Origin: Lachnoclostridium sp. UBA7482
GTDB taxonomy: Bacteria; Bacillota; Clostridia; Lachnospirales; Lachnospiraceae
Direction of reading: 5' to 3'
Assembly (NCBI GenBank): GCA_002479645.1
Contig: DLOO01000010.1
Coordinates: forward strand, 15,136 to 27,064
DNA: 11,929 bases
Shown: in pieces, positions 1-7,421 of the stretch
How positions within the stretch are numbered: the first letter of the stretch is position 1
Layout: the number at the start of each line of letters is the position of its first letter
The notes under the pieces: model-generated
Told to the model about the DNA's origin: nothing
Seen by the model: the letters and a program-made list of their open reading frames with translations, nothing else
Database searches by the model: none
Made by a program: the position numbers and the translations under genes

Positions 1-1206
1 GACGAGAATTACGAAGGAGAGTATCCGAAGGAAGCGCCCTTTACCATGAAGGAGCTGGAGGAGATTTATCCCTATGCCAGCGGCTACTCCAAAGAGCATG
101 AGGAGTATAAGCAGGAGGCACGCCGCGCAACTTATTTGCTGCAGAACGGCCACAGGGGATATCGTGCGTTGTGGGAACACATTATGACGGTTTCCATGAA
201 TGACCTGAAGAAGAATTATCAGAAGCTGATGATTGAATTTGACCTCTGGAAGAAGGAAAGCGATGCGCAGCCGTACATTCCGGAGATGGTGCAGAAGATG
301 AAGGATGACGGTTTCGCTTATATAAGCGACGGCGCGCTGGTTGTCGATGTTAAGGAAGAGAGCGACGCCAAGGAGATTCCTCCCTGCATGATTCTGAAGT
401 CCGACGGTGCAACCCTTTACAATACCACGGATCTTGCAACGATTGTTGAACGTATGAAGCTTTTTCATCCCGATCAGATTATTTATGTCGTGGACAAGCG
501 TCAGGAGTTATATTTTGAACAGATTTTCCGCTGTGCGAGAAAGACGCATCTGGTTGAGGAGGATACGAAGCTCACCTTCCTTGGATTCGGTACGATGAAC
601 GGCAAGGACGGGAAGGCATTCAAGACAAGAGACGGCGGTGTTATGCGTCTGGAGATGTTGGTCGGTAACATTGCCGACGAAGTATATGAGAAGATGAAGG
701 ACCGCGAGATGCCGGAAGCGGAAGCAAAAAAGATTGCGGCACAGGTTGGTCTGGCAGCGCTCAAGTACGGAGACCTCTCCAATCAGGCTTCCAAGGATTA
801 CATCTTCGATATCGAGAGATTTACTTCCTTTGAGGGCAATACCGGTCCGTACATTCTGTACACTATGGTGCGGATCAAGTCCATTCTTGCACGTCTGGGA
901 GAAACCGGTGATATGCCGAAGCCGGAACCCAGAGAATACGGCGCAGAAGAGAGCAATCTGCTTCTTGCCATCGGACGTTATGCCGATACCATTGAGAGAG
1001 CGGCGGCCGAGCTTGCGCCTCACAAGCTGTGTCAGTATATCTACGAGTTGTCTAACGTATTTAATTCTTTCTACCATGGCAACAGGATTGTAACAGAAGA
1101 AAATGCGGCAAAGAAGGCAGAGTGGGTCGGACTTCTGAAGGCTACGCTCGCAATTTTGGAAAACAGCATCGGACTGCTTGCATTTGAAGCGCCCGAGAAG
1201 ATGTGA
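1..1206 (+). CDS. argS: Arginyl-tRNA synthetase, 5'-truncated
   Basis: The enzyme charges tRNA-Arg with arginine in the cytoplasm. The frame is open from base 1 and ends at TGA 1204-1206, giving 401 residues; the ATG at base 46 is internal, since the residues before it continue the conserved domain. Full-length ArgS is usually about 560-600 residues, so the N-terminal domain and the HIGH motif lie upstream of the window. Visible landmarks are the catalytic-core stretch LYNTTDLATIVERM, the segment DGKAFKTRDGG that stands where other class I synthetases carry KMSKS (many ArgS lack a canonical KMSKS), and a C-terminal DALR-type anticodon-binding helical domain with GNTGPYILYTMVRIKS and FNSFYHGNRI. 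Nothing looks broken. No terminator follows, and the next gene starts 29 bases downstream, so read-through is likely. Identification is firm; only the 5' end is missing. Confidence 0.96.
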   Translation, partial: DENYEGEYPKEAPFTMKELEEIYPYASGYSKEHEEYKQEARRATYLLQNGHRGYRALWEHIMTVSMNDLKKNYQKLMIEFDLWKKESDAQPYIPEMVQKMKDDGFAYISDGALVVDVKEESDAKEIPPCMILKSDGATLYNTTDLATIVERMKLFHPDQIIYVVDKRQELYFEQIFRCARKTHLVEEDTKLTFLGFGTMNGKDGKAFKTRDGGVMRLEMLVGNIADEVYEKMKDREMPEAEAKKIAAQVGLAALKYGDLSNQASKDYIFDIERFTSFEGNTGPYILYTMVRIKSILARLGETGDMPKPEPREYGAEESNLLLAIGRYADTIERAAAELAPHKLCQYIYELSNVFNSFYHGNRIVTEENAAKKAEWVGLLKATLAILENSIGLLAFEAPEKM

Positions 1207-1223
1207 TTTTCCCGCAAAAGAAA

Positions 1224-1230
1224 GAGAGGA
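1224..1230 (+). promoter_or_regulatory. Ribosome binding site choosing the ATG at 1236
   Basis: GAGAGGA ends five bases before the ATG at 1236. An in-frame GTG at 1203 overlaps the argS stop but would place this purine-rich site inside the coding region and add 11 polar residues ahead of the hydrophobic leader. The ATG start gives a normal signal-anchor N-terminus, so I prefer it. Confidence 0.7.
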
Positions 1231-1235
1231 CGAAA

Positions 1236-2657
1236 ATGAACAGAGCAGATAAACTTAGGATGCTTCGATGGAGTGTATTGGCAGCGGTACTGGGAATGTG
1301 CATGATGCTCATCTGGCTCGGAACCGGCCGCGTAAAGGCAGAGCCGACTCCGACAATGACGCCGATACCTTCCGAAGACGATTGGGATTATGTAAATAAA
1401 GAAGAATACGTTAACGGTCTGTTTGAAGGTACCGTTACGGTAAATACCGTCAATGTCCGCAGCGGCCCCGGAACAAACTATGAACTGGTAAAAACGACCG
1501 GCGGTCAGACCGTAAAGATTACAAACGGTAACGGCAAAAAGGTTTCCATTATCGGTGAGAGTAAAGATAAGGAACTGGAAGCGTGGTATCATGTACGCTT
1601 TGAATTCCAGACCTCCGGTATGGAAGCGCCGGAGGTTGTAGAGGGGTATTGCTTTGCGGAATTTATCCGTAAGGATGCAAAGGTTACCTTTACGCCTACG
1701 CCTACTCCGTCCGAGGACGAGAAGCCTACCGCAACACCGACGATTGCGGGCGCCGAAAACGTTATGGGCAGCGAAGGAGAGCCTTCGGAAGGCAATAAGC
1801 AGATGAAAGAGGAAAGCAAGGGTCTCGGACCTTGGAAATACGTTCTGATTCTTGCGATTGTTCTTGTAATCTTGACGATTATCTACACAGTTTACAATCG
1901 CATCCAGGAGCAGAAACTGGAAAGCGAGATGGAGCGTTACACATCCTCTCATACCATTGAACCGTTGGAAGGAGAGGACGAGGAGGATTTCCGCCAGGCC
2001 AAGAAGGATTATTACAGCCATCTGAAGCTCGGCGACCAGAGAAATCGCGACCTTGGGGAGGAAATCGGTAATCCCGATGATATTCAGCTGGATTTGATCG
2101 GGGTTTTCGAGAATGAGGCAGCAGATGTTGAGGAAATCGCCCGCACGGTTCAGAACGAGCAGGAAGAACAGGAAGCGCTTGAAGAGGATTTTTCCGTAAA
2201 CATTGACGAAAGTATGTTTGAGGAAGAGGATGCATTTGCCGCAGAAGAAATCGCTGAGAACCCGGATATGGAAGAAATTTCCGAGACTGCTTCGGAAGAG
2301 GCTGTGGTAGAGGAAGTAAAGGAAGAAACATGGGTTCCGGAGGAAAAAGCGCCTCATACGGAAGAACCTGTTGCAGAAAGCGAACCGGAAGAGGATATCC
2401 GCATTTACCGGATGCCCGTAAGCCCGGTACCGGCTGCGGCAGGGGAGGCTGCAAATGTTCCTGATACCCCGGAGGCAGAAAGAAGAGCACGCCTTGACCG
2501 TCTGAAGGAGCAGGAGTGGATTCAGCATAAGCTCTACGGAGAAGGCGAGGTTATTGATAACAGCGATGCGGAGATTATTCAGGTACGTTTCGGAAGAGAT
2601 CTTCGTTTCCTGAAGAAGGAAAAGCTTGCCCGGAAGGATTTGGTAATTTTTTCATGA
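1236..2657 (+). CDS. Membrane-anchored SH3b-domain protein with acidic cytosolic tail and C-terminal UvrD-tail-like module
   Basis: The 473-residue product is not a named protein I recognise, but its layout is clear. Residues 1-35 form a basic, hydrophobic leader ending VKA-EP, a plausible signal-peptidase site or an uncleaved anchor. A Thr/Pro linker (37-45) leads to a bacterial SH3 domain at about 66-155 (VNVRSGPGTNYE at 72-83), a fold usually tied to cell-wall binding. A second Thr/Pro linker follows, then one transmembrane helix at about 200-222. The tail (about 223-427) is rich in Glu and Asp and looks disordered. Residues 428-473 (QHKLYGEGEV near the start, then a QVRF strand) resemble the Tudor-like module ending UvrD/PcrA helicases, which in PcrA is known to contact RNA polymerase. 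The SH3b domain is predicted outside and the tail inside. The stop overlaps the next ATG, suggesting coupled translation. SH3b and topology are well supported; the Tudor-like call is a motif-level inference. Confidence 0.85.
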   Translation: MNRADKLRMLRWSVLAAVLGMCMMLIWLGTGRVKAEPTPTMTPIPSEDDWDYVNKEEYVNGLFEGTVTVNTVNVRSGPGTNYELVKTTGGQTVKITNGNGKKVSIIGESKDKELEAWYHVRFEFQTSGMEAPEVVEGYCFAEFIRKDAKVTFTPTPTPSEDEKPTATPTIAGAENVMGSEGEPSEGNKQMKEESKGLGPWKYVLILAIVLVILTIIYTVYNRIQEQKLESEMERYTSSHTIEPLEGEDEEDFRQAKKDYYSHLKLGDQRNRDLGEEIGNPDDIQLDLIGVFENEAADVEEIARTVQNEQEEQEALEEDFSVNIDESMFEEEDAFAAEEIAENPDMEEISETASEEAVVEEVKEETWVPEEKAPHTEEPVAESEPEEDIRIYRMPVSPVPAAAGEAANVPDTPEAERRARLDRLKEQEWIQHKLYGEGEVIDNSDAEIIQVRFGRDLRFLKKEKLARKDLVIFS

Positions 2658-3412
2658 GAAAAGTAATTCGCCGTGATTTGCGGACAATACTCGGCTCCCG
2701 TGTTATGGCGGTGGTAACCTTTCTGCTTTTGCAGCTTGCACTGCTTCCCGCCGTCTTTATGAAAAAGGAGTCCTTTATCACAACGACGCTGAAATGCATG
2801 ATATTTGCCACGATTATTCTGGTGATTTATTTTCTGTATGAAGGCGCAAATCTGTATTTGAGGAATTTGCAGAAAATCACATATTTCCCGAGACTTCGGG
2901 AGGATGGGGTTCCGGCTTGGAAGGTGCTTGTTTATAAGCAGGTAATCACTCTGGCAACCATTTTTGCAGTGGTTGTGACATTTGTTGCGGGCTTCGCAAT
3001 CGATACCTGGCTGATTGCCGGACGTTATCCGGTTGTGAAGAAAGAGCTTCGGCAAATGGATTTGTCGGGTCTGCTGGGGGACACCTCCGGCGGGCTGGCA
3101 TTGCCGATTGTACTGGCGATTTTGAACCTGCTTCTGGTGCTTGCCGTTATGGCTGCGCTTGCATACCTGTCGGTATCGCTGACCTATGTGTATGTCACCG
3201 GACAGAAGTTTGCCGGACTGAGCTGCATCTTTGTTTTTTTGACATTTTATATGTTCCTGATGATGATGGATTCGCATACGCTCGGCAAGCTGACCAGCCT
3301 TGGCGGAAGAGCCGCTGCGCTTGTGGTTTATGCGGCAGTTCTTGCAGCAATGTATCTTGGACATAAGTGGTTTTTCGATAAGAAAATGCTTGCCCGTTGC
3401 TATCATAACTAA
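2654..3412 (+). CDS. Six-helix integral membrane protein, ABC-2-permease-like, function unknown
   Basis: The 252-residue product is mostly hydrophobic, with likely membrane helices near residues 16-36, 47-67, 95-116, 150-181, 188-205 and 219-236. A short basic N-terminus (RKVIRRDLR) and a cytosolic loop (about 68-94, with FPRLREDGVPAWKVLVYKQ) are reminiscent of six-helix ABC-2-type permeases, but I see no diagnostic motif and no ABC ATPase next to it; the ABC-F gene further down is a soluble translation-type ATPase. The ATG overlaps the stop of the SH3b gene (ATGA), and no strong ribosome binding site sits at the usual distance, so it is probably made by translational coupling with that protein. 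The two products may therefore work together in the membrane. The reading frame is well supported; the function is open. Confidence 0.8.
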   Translation: MRKVIRRDLRTILGSRVMAVVTFLLLQLALLPAVFMKKESFITTTLKCMIFATIILVIYFLYEGANLYLRNLQKITYFPRLREDGVPAWKVLVYKQVITLATIFAVVVTFVAGFAIDTWLIAGRYPVVKKELRQMDLSGLLGDTSGGLALPIVLAILNLLLVLAVMAALAYLSVSLTYVYVTGQKFAGLSCIFVFLTFYMFLMMMDSHTLGKLTSLGGRAAALVVYAAVLAAMYLGHKWFFDKKMLARCYHN

Positions 3413-3429
3413 AGAAAAGGAGTAATTAC

Positions 3430-4671
3430 ATGGCTAACGTAAAACCGTTTTATTGCATTCGCCCGGAGCAGTCTCTGGTACACCGGGTAGCAGCGCTTCC
3501 CTATGATGTTTATAATCGTGCAGAGGCAAGGGTAGTGGCGCTTAAGGAGCCGCTTTCCTTTCTCAACATCGACCGTCCGGAGAGCAACCTTCCGGAGGAA
3601 ACCGACATTTACGCACCGGAGGTTTATGCGAAGGCACGGGAACTTTTGGAGGCTCGTATTGCCGATGGTACCTATGTTACCGATACCGAGGAGTGCTATT
3701 ACCTCTATGAACTGGTTATGGACGGACGTTCCCAGACCGGTATCGTAGCCTGTGCATCCATTGACGACTATATTTCCGGCGCCATCAAGAAGCATGAAAA
3801 TACCCGCGAGGACAAGGAGCAGGATCGTATCCGCCATGTGGATACCTGTAATGCGCAGACAGGTCCGATTTTCCTTGCGTACCGCACAAAGGAAGAAATT
3901 TCCGCAGTTATGCAGGCATATCAGAAGACGGCGCCGCTTTACGATTTCACCTCTGACGACGGAATTACCCACCGAGTGTGGAGAATTGCCAAGGCAGAGG
4001 ATGTCGCAGCTCTCCGCGAGGCATTTGCAAATCTTGACAGCATTTATATTGCCGACGGACATCATCGTGCAGCGTCTGCCGTAAAGGTCGGACTGAAGCG
4101 CCGGGCAGAGGCAGGAACCTATGACGGAACCGAGGAATTTAACTTCTTCCTGTCCGTTTTGTTCCCGGAAGACCAGCTGAAGATTCTTCCGTACAACCGT
4201 GTTGTACGTGACTTAAATGGCAGAAGTGAAGAAGAATTTCTGGCTGAAATCGCTGAGAGTTTCACTGTAGAATGTACCGGAACCGAGAACCTTGCACCGG
4301 CAGCAAAGGGCAGCTTCGGAATGTTCCTGAACGAAAAATGGTATCTGCTTACCGCAAAGGATGCGCTCCTTGCACAAACGGACCCGGTCAAGTCTCTTGA
4401 CGTAGCTGTTTTGCAGGATTATCTGCTTGCACCGATTCTCGGAATCGGCGATCCCAGAACCGATAAGCGTATCGACTTTATCGGTGGAATCCGAGGTCTT
4501 GACGAGCTGAAGCGCAGAGTACATACCGACATGAAGGTGGCATTTTCCATGTATCCGACCTCCATTGGCGAGCTTTTTGCGGTATCGGATGCAGGACTTT
4601 TGATGCCGCCCAAATCCACATGGTTTGAGCCGAAGCTCAGAAGCGGTATTTTTATTCACAAGTTGAGTTAA
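3430..4671 (+). CDS. DUF1015 family protein
   Basis: The 413-residue protein matches the DUF1015 family along its length: an N-terminal VKPFYCIRP and PYDVYN segment, a central KKHENTREDKEQDRIRH block (around residues 120-135), and the motif DGHHRAAS starting at residue 209. No reaction is established for the family to my knowledge. In other Clostridia it often sits near serine biosynthesis genes such as serA, but none is seen here. The DGHHR motif is like that of ParB/sulfiredoxin-fold proteins, including the free-serine kinases SerK and SbnI, so a nucleotide- or phosphate-handling role is possible but unproven. There is no signal peptide or membrane helix, so it should be cytosolic. AAGGAG (3417-3422) lies seven bases before the ATG. 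The gene is the last of the argS-led run and is followed by a terminator. Confidence 0.92.
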   Translation: MANVKPFYCIRPEQSLVHRVAALPYDVYNRAEARVVALKEPLSFLNIDRPESNLPEETDIYAPEVYAKARELLEARIADGTYVTDTEECYYLYELVMDGRSQTGIVACASIDDYISGAIKKHENTREDKEQDRIRHVDTCNAQTGPIFLAYRTKEEISAVMQAYQKTAPLYDFTSDDGITHRVWRIAKAEDVAALREAFANLDSIYIADGHHRAASAVKVGLKRRAEAGTYDGTEEFNFFLSVLFPEDQLKILPYNRVVRDLNGRSEEEFLAEIAESFTVECTGTENLAPAAKGSFGMFLNEKWYLLTAKDALLAQTDPVKSLDVAVLQDYLLAPILGIGDPRTDKRIDFIGGIRGLDELKRRVHTDMKVAFSMYPTSIGELFAVSDAGLLMPPKSTWFEPKLRSGIFIHKLS

Positions 4672-4678
4672 TGACGGT

Positions 4679-4699
4679 GCGTATGTCTCTGACATGCGT
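4679..4699 (+). repeat. Small inverted repeat after the DUF1015 gene
   Basis: GCGTATGTC and GACATGCGT can pair over nine positions, two of them G-U, around a three-base loop. It lies eight bases after the DUF1015 stop and ahead of the main terminator hairpin. There is no T-run. It may protect the mRNA 3' end or be chance. Confidence 0.35.
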
Positions 4700-4717
4700 T
4701 ACACGCAGAGGAAAAAC

Positions 4718-4745
4718 AAAGGGCGGAACGAACTTCCGCCCTTTT
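4718..4745 (+). terminator. Rho-independent terminator of the argS-DUF1015 run
   Basis: GGGCGGAA (4721-4728) and TTCCGCCC (4734-4741) form a perfect eight-pair GC-rich stem with loop CGAAC. AAA upstream and TTTT downstream can extend the stem or act as a short U-tract. Because A-run and T-run flank the stem it could also stop antisense transcripts. The U-tract is short, so termination may be partial and some read-through into the amidase gene is possible. Confidence 0.8.
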
Positions 4746-4790
4746 GCATAGGCTATAGGAGATAAGAAAACCGAAGGAAAAGGAAATCCT

Positions 4791-5621
4791 ATGGCAAAAA
4801 TAATGATTGATGCCGGCCACGGCGGGAGCGACGGTGGCGCCGTGTACAATGGCAGATTGGAGAAGGATGACAATCTTCGGATTGCACTTGCGGTCGGAGA
4901 GCTTCTGGAGCAAAAAGGACTGGATGTGGAGTACACTCGAGTGACGGATGTGTATGATTCTCCCACGGAGAAGGCAAGAAAAGCCAATCAGAGCGGCGCG
5001 GATTATTTTGTATCCTTTCACCGTAATTCCAGCCCGATCCCGAACCAATACAGCGGCGTAGAGACGCTTGTATACAATAACAGCGGAATAAAGGTGGCAT
5101 TGGCGGAGAATATCAATGCCGGGCTTGCCGAGGCCGGATTTGCGAATCTGGGCGTGGAGGAGCGGCCGAATCTGGCTGTCCTTCGACGAACCTCGATGCC
5201 CGCAGTGCTCGTTGAGGTCGGATTTATCAATAATGAACGTGATAACGAGCTGTTAGATAATAATTTCGCGCAGATTACCGAGGAAATTGCCAATGCGATT
5301 GCATCGACGGTCGGAGGGCGCGGAAGTTCGGGAGCGACAACGGAAAATGCAGGATTTAATCCGGGAGCCATGACGAATAACCGGATTCCCAACAACCCGA
5401 TTGAGGAACGATACCGTGTGCAGGTCGGCCTGTTCCGAAACTATCAAAATGCGGCAAATCAGGCTTATGGCTTACAGATGATCGGATATCCGGTAGAGAT
5501 TGTTGTAAACGGACCGTATTTTGCAGTGTGGGTCGGTCAGAACCTGAGCCTTGAGGAGGGCGCAGCGCTTGAGCAGGAGCTTCAGCAGATGGGCTATGAC
5601 ACCCTGCTTGTCATGCAGTAA
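4791..5621 (+). CDS. N-acetylmuramoyl-L-alanine amidase (Amidase_3) with C-terminal SPOR domain, no signal peptide
   Basis: The product (276 residues) should hydrolyse the amide bond between N-acetylmuramic acid and L-alanine in peptidoglycan. The zinc amidase domain fills about residues 1-175: DAGHGG gives H10, RLEKDDN gives E24, FVSFHRNSS gives H77, and LVEVGFINN gives the catalytic E142, so all expected metal and catalytic residues are present. A Gly/Asn-rich linker (about 175-206) joins a SPOR domain at about 208-276 (RYRVQVGLFRNYQNA), a fold that binds denuded glycan strands at division or sporulation septa. The protein starts MAKIMIDAGHGG, directly at the first catalytic strand, with no leader. 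The start is supported by AAGGAAAAGG upstream and by the domain edge. It is close to CwlD-type and phage-type amidases; I cannot place it further. No separate promoter is obvious. Confidence 0.93.
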   Translation: MAKIMIDAGHGGSDGGAVYNGRLEKDDNLRIALAVGELLEQKGLDVEYTRVTDVYDSPTEKARKANQSGADYFVSFHRNSSPIPNQYSGVETLVYNNSGIKVALAENINAGLAEAGFANLGVEERPNLAVLRRTSMPAVLVEVGFINNERDNELLDNNFAQITEEIANAIASTVGGRGSSGATTENAGFNPGAMTNNRIPNNPIEERYRVQVGLFRNYQNAANQAYGLQMIGYPVEIVVNGPYFAVWVGQNLSLEEGAALEQELQQMGYDTLLVMQ

Positions 5622-5638
5622 AGGGGGGGGCAAATGCC

Positions 5639-5704
5639 GGGATTCTTCCTGCCCCGGATGCGATACATATATGGGTACACAATCGGCTGAGCCGGAAGAA
5701 TCCC
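5639..5704 (+). terminator. Inverted repeat after the amidase gene, possible terminator
   Basis: GGGATTCTTCC (5639-5649) and GGAAGAATCCC (5694-5704) are perfect 11-base complements separated by 44 bases, followed by a T-rich GTTTATTTC. The loop contains a further small hairpin (GGC TGA GCC). The long loop and weak T-run make it a poor classical terminator; a structured 3' end or a protein site is also possible. The rest of the 165-base gap to the ABC-F gene holds a G8 run and no gene that I can support. Confidence 0.45.
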
Positions 5705-5775
5705 CGTTTATTTCATTAGATAGTAAAACTATAAAAAGGAAAATACAGGAAATACACCGAGGTTTCATGAGATAC

Positions 5776-5781
5776 AGGAGG
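5776..5781 (+). promoter_or_regulatory. Strong ribosome binding site of the ABC-F gene
   Basis: AGGAGG lies five bases before the ATG at 5787. It decides against the out-of-frame ATG at 5783. A possible TATAAA -10 element at 5730-5735 has only a poor -35 (TTTATT), so I do not call a promoter here. Confidence 0.7.
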
Positions 5782-5786
5782 ATGTT

Positions 5787-7340
5787 ATGATTTTGAATGT
5801 TGAACACTTATCGCACGGATTTGGCGACCGTGCGATTTTTAAGGATGTTTCTTTCCGCCTTCTCGCGGGGGAGCATATCGGATTGATTGGTGCCAACGGC
5901 GAGGGAAAATCGACCTTTATGAACATCATCACCGGCAAACTGATGCCGGATGAAGGCAAGATTGAGTGGGCGAAAAATGTACGTGTCGGCTATCTTGACC
6001 AGCATACGGTTTTGACGGCCGGACGCAGCATCCACGATATTTTAGCGGATGCGTTTGGGTGGCTTTATGAAATGGAAGAGAAGATGAATCAGATCTGTGA
6101 GAATATGGGAGAAGCTGATGAGGATACCATGACGCAGATGATGGAGGAGCTGGCGGTGATTCAGGATCTTCTGATGATGCATGACTTCTACAATATTGAG
6201 CAGAAGATTGAAGAAGTCGGCCGTGCGTTCGGACTGGCTGAACTGGGATTTGACCGCGACGTGACGGAGCTTTCCGGCGGTCAGCGAACCAAGGTTCTGT
6301 TGGCAAAGCTTCTTCTGGAGAAGCCGGACATTCTGCTTTTGGACGAGCCGACCAACTATTTGGATGTGCAGCATATCGAGTGGCTGAAACGTTATCTGAA
6401 CGAGTATGAAAATGCCTTCATCCTGATTTCCCATGACATTCCGTTCTTAAACAGCGTGATCAATCTGATTTATCATATGGACAACCGGGAATTGACCCGT
6501 TACGTAGGCGATTATGACAAATTTCAGGAAGTATATGCGATGAGAAAATCCCAGCTGGAGGCAGCCTACAACCGTCAGCAGCAGGAGATTAAGGATCTGA
6601 AGGATTTTGTTGCACGTAACAAGGCCAGAGTTTCTACTCGAAACATGGCAATGTCCCGCCAGAAGAAACTCGATAAGATGGATGTGATTGAGCTTCAGGC
6701 CGAGAAGCCGAAGCCCGAATTTAACTTTAAGGAAGCACGTGTGCCGAGCCGGGTAGTGATTTCTGCAGATAAGCTGGTTATCGGTTACGACGAGCCGCTT
6801 TCCCGACCGATTGACATGTCGATTGAACGCGGCGAGAAGGTTGTGCTTTACGGTGCGAACGGTATCGGGAAAACGACCCTGCTTCGGAGCATTCTCGGAC
6901 AGGTGGCCGTGTTGTCCGGACAGGCAGCCCTGGGCGATTATCTGGAAATCGGTTATTTTGAACAGGAAATGAGCGGAGACGGGACAAAGACCTGTTTGCA
7001 GGAGCTGTGGGATGAATTTCCGGGATTTACACAGTACGAGGTGCGTCAGGCGCTTGCCAAATGCGGTCTTACTACCAAGCATATCGAGAGTCAGGTGCGT
7101 GTTTTAAGCGGTGGTGAGCAGGCAAAGCTCCGCCTGTGCAGGTTAATCAATCGTCCGAGCAACATTCTGCTTCTCGATGAGCCGACCAACCATCTGGACG
7201 CGGATGCAAAGGACGAGCTGCGCAGAGCATTGACGGCGTACAAGGGCACCATTGTCATGGTTTGCCACGAGCCGGATTTTTATGACGGATTGGCAACCCG
7301 AGTGCTGGATTGCAGCAGCTGGAGTACCAAATTGGTATAA
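5787..7340 (+). CDS. ABC-F family ATPase (ribosome-associated, two ABC domains)
   Basis: The 517-residue soluble protein has two full ATP-binding cassettes and no membrane helices, the hallmark of ABC-F proteins, which bind the ribosomal E site and assist translation or protect against ribosome-targeting antibiotics. Domain 1: Walker A GANGEGKST (35-43), signature LSGGQ (162-166), Walker B with DEPTNYLD and glutamate E187. Domain 2: Walker A GANGIGKTT (356-364), signature LSGGEQ (440-445), DEPTNHLD with E465. Between them lies a charged linker (about 240-320, with KDLKDFVARNKARVSTRN) that matches the interdomain P-site tRNA-interaction region. Switch histidines (ISHD, VCHE) are also present. 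Both catalytic sites look intact. The length and linker are closer to the YbiT/YkpA/YfmM kind than to long resistance proteins, but I cannot assign the subfamily. It stands alone, without resistance or transport partners. Confidence 0.94.
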   Translation: MILNVEHLSHGFGDRAIFKDVSFRLLAGEHIGLIGANGEGKSTFMNIITGKLMPDEGKIEWAKNVRVGYLDQHTVLTAGRSIHDILADAFGWLYEMEEKMNQICENMGEADEDTMTQMMEELAVIQDLLMMHDFYNIEQKIEEVGRAFGLAELGFDRDVTELSGGQRTKVLLAKLLLEKPDILLLDEPTNYLDVQHIEWLKRYLNEYENAFILISHDIPFLNSVINLIYHMDNRELTRYVGDYDKFQEVYAMRKSQLEAAYNRQQQEIKDLKDFVARNKARVSTRNMAMSRQKKLDKMDVIELQAEKPKPEFNFKEARVPSRVVISADKLVIGYDEPLSRPIDMSIERGEKVVLYGANGIGKTTLLRSILGQVAVLSGQAALGDYLEIGYFEQEMSGDGTKTCLQELWDEFPGFTQYEVRQALAKCGLTTKHIESQVRVLSGGEQAKLRLCRLINRPSNILLLDEPTNHLDADAKDELRRALTAYKGTIVMVCHEPDFYDGLATRVLDCSSWSTKLV

Positions 7341-7421
7341 AAACGCCTGCTGCGAAGCGTTGCATTCATGTTGTACGTTTCAAAGGAGTTTCAAAAAAAG
7401 AGCGAAAAGAGAAAAAACTTC

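Noticed and set aside
1071..2528. A 485-codon open frame on the minus strand opposite the SH3b gene
   Set aside because: It is a shadow: rich in Cys, Phe, Arg and His with no recognisable domain, and it covers the whole of a gene with clear SH3b and membrane features.
2579..3406. Long minus-strand open frame opposite the six-helix membrane protein
   Set aside because: The translation is His/Gln/Lys-rich low-quality sequence with no domain, while the plus strand encodes a coherent membrane protein coupled to its neighbour.
5634..5690. An 18-codon frame from the ATG at 5634, behind the G8 run, as a possible leader peptide
   Set aside because: It sits inside the inverted repeat, the G-run is not a normal ribosome binding site, and the peptide has no attenuator-like composition.
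5551..5790. A 79-codon plus-strand frame with several cysteines (CLSCSKGGGK and CPGC) overlapping the amidase end
   Set aside because: Its first third is the amidase coding sequence in another frame, it has no ribosome binding site, and the cysteines come from the G-run and GC-rich repeat.
5787..7340. Antibiotic-resistance call for the ABC-F protein
   Set aside because: The length, linker and lone housekeeping-like setting do not mark a resistance subfamily; only the general ABC-F assignment is supported.
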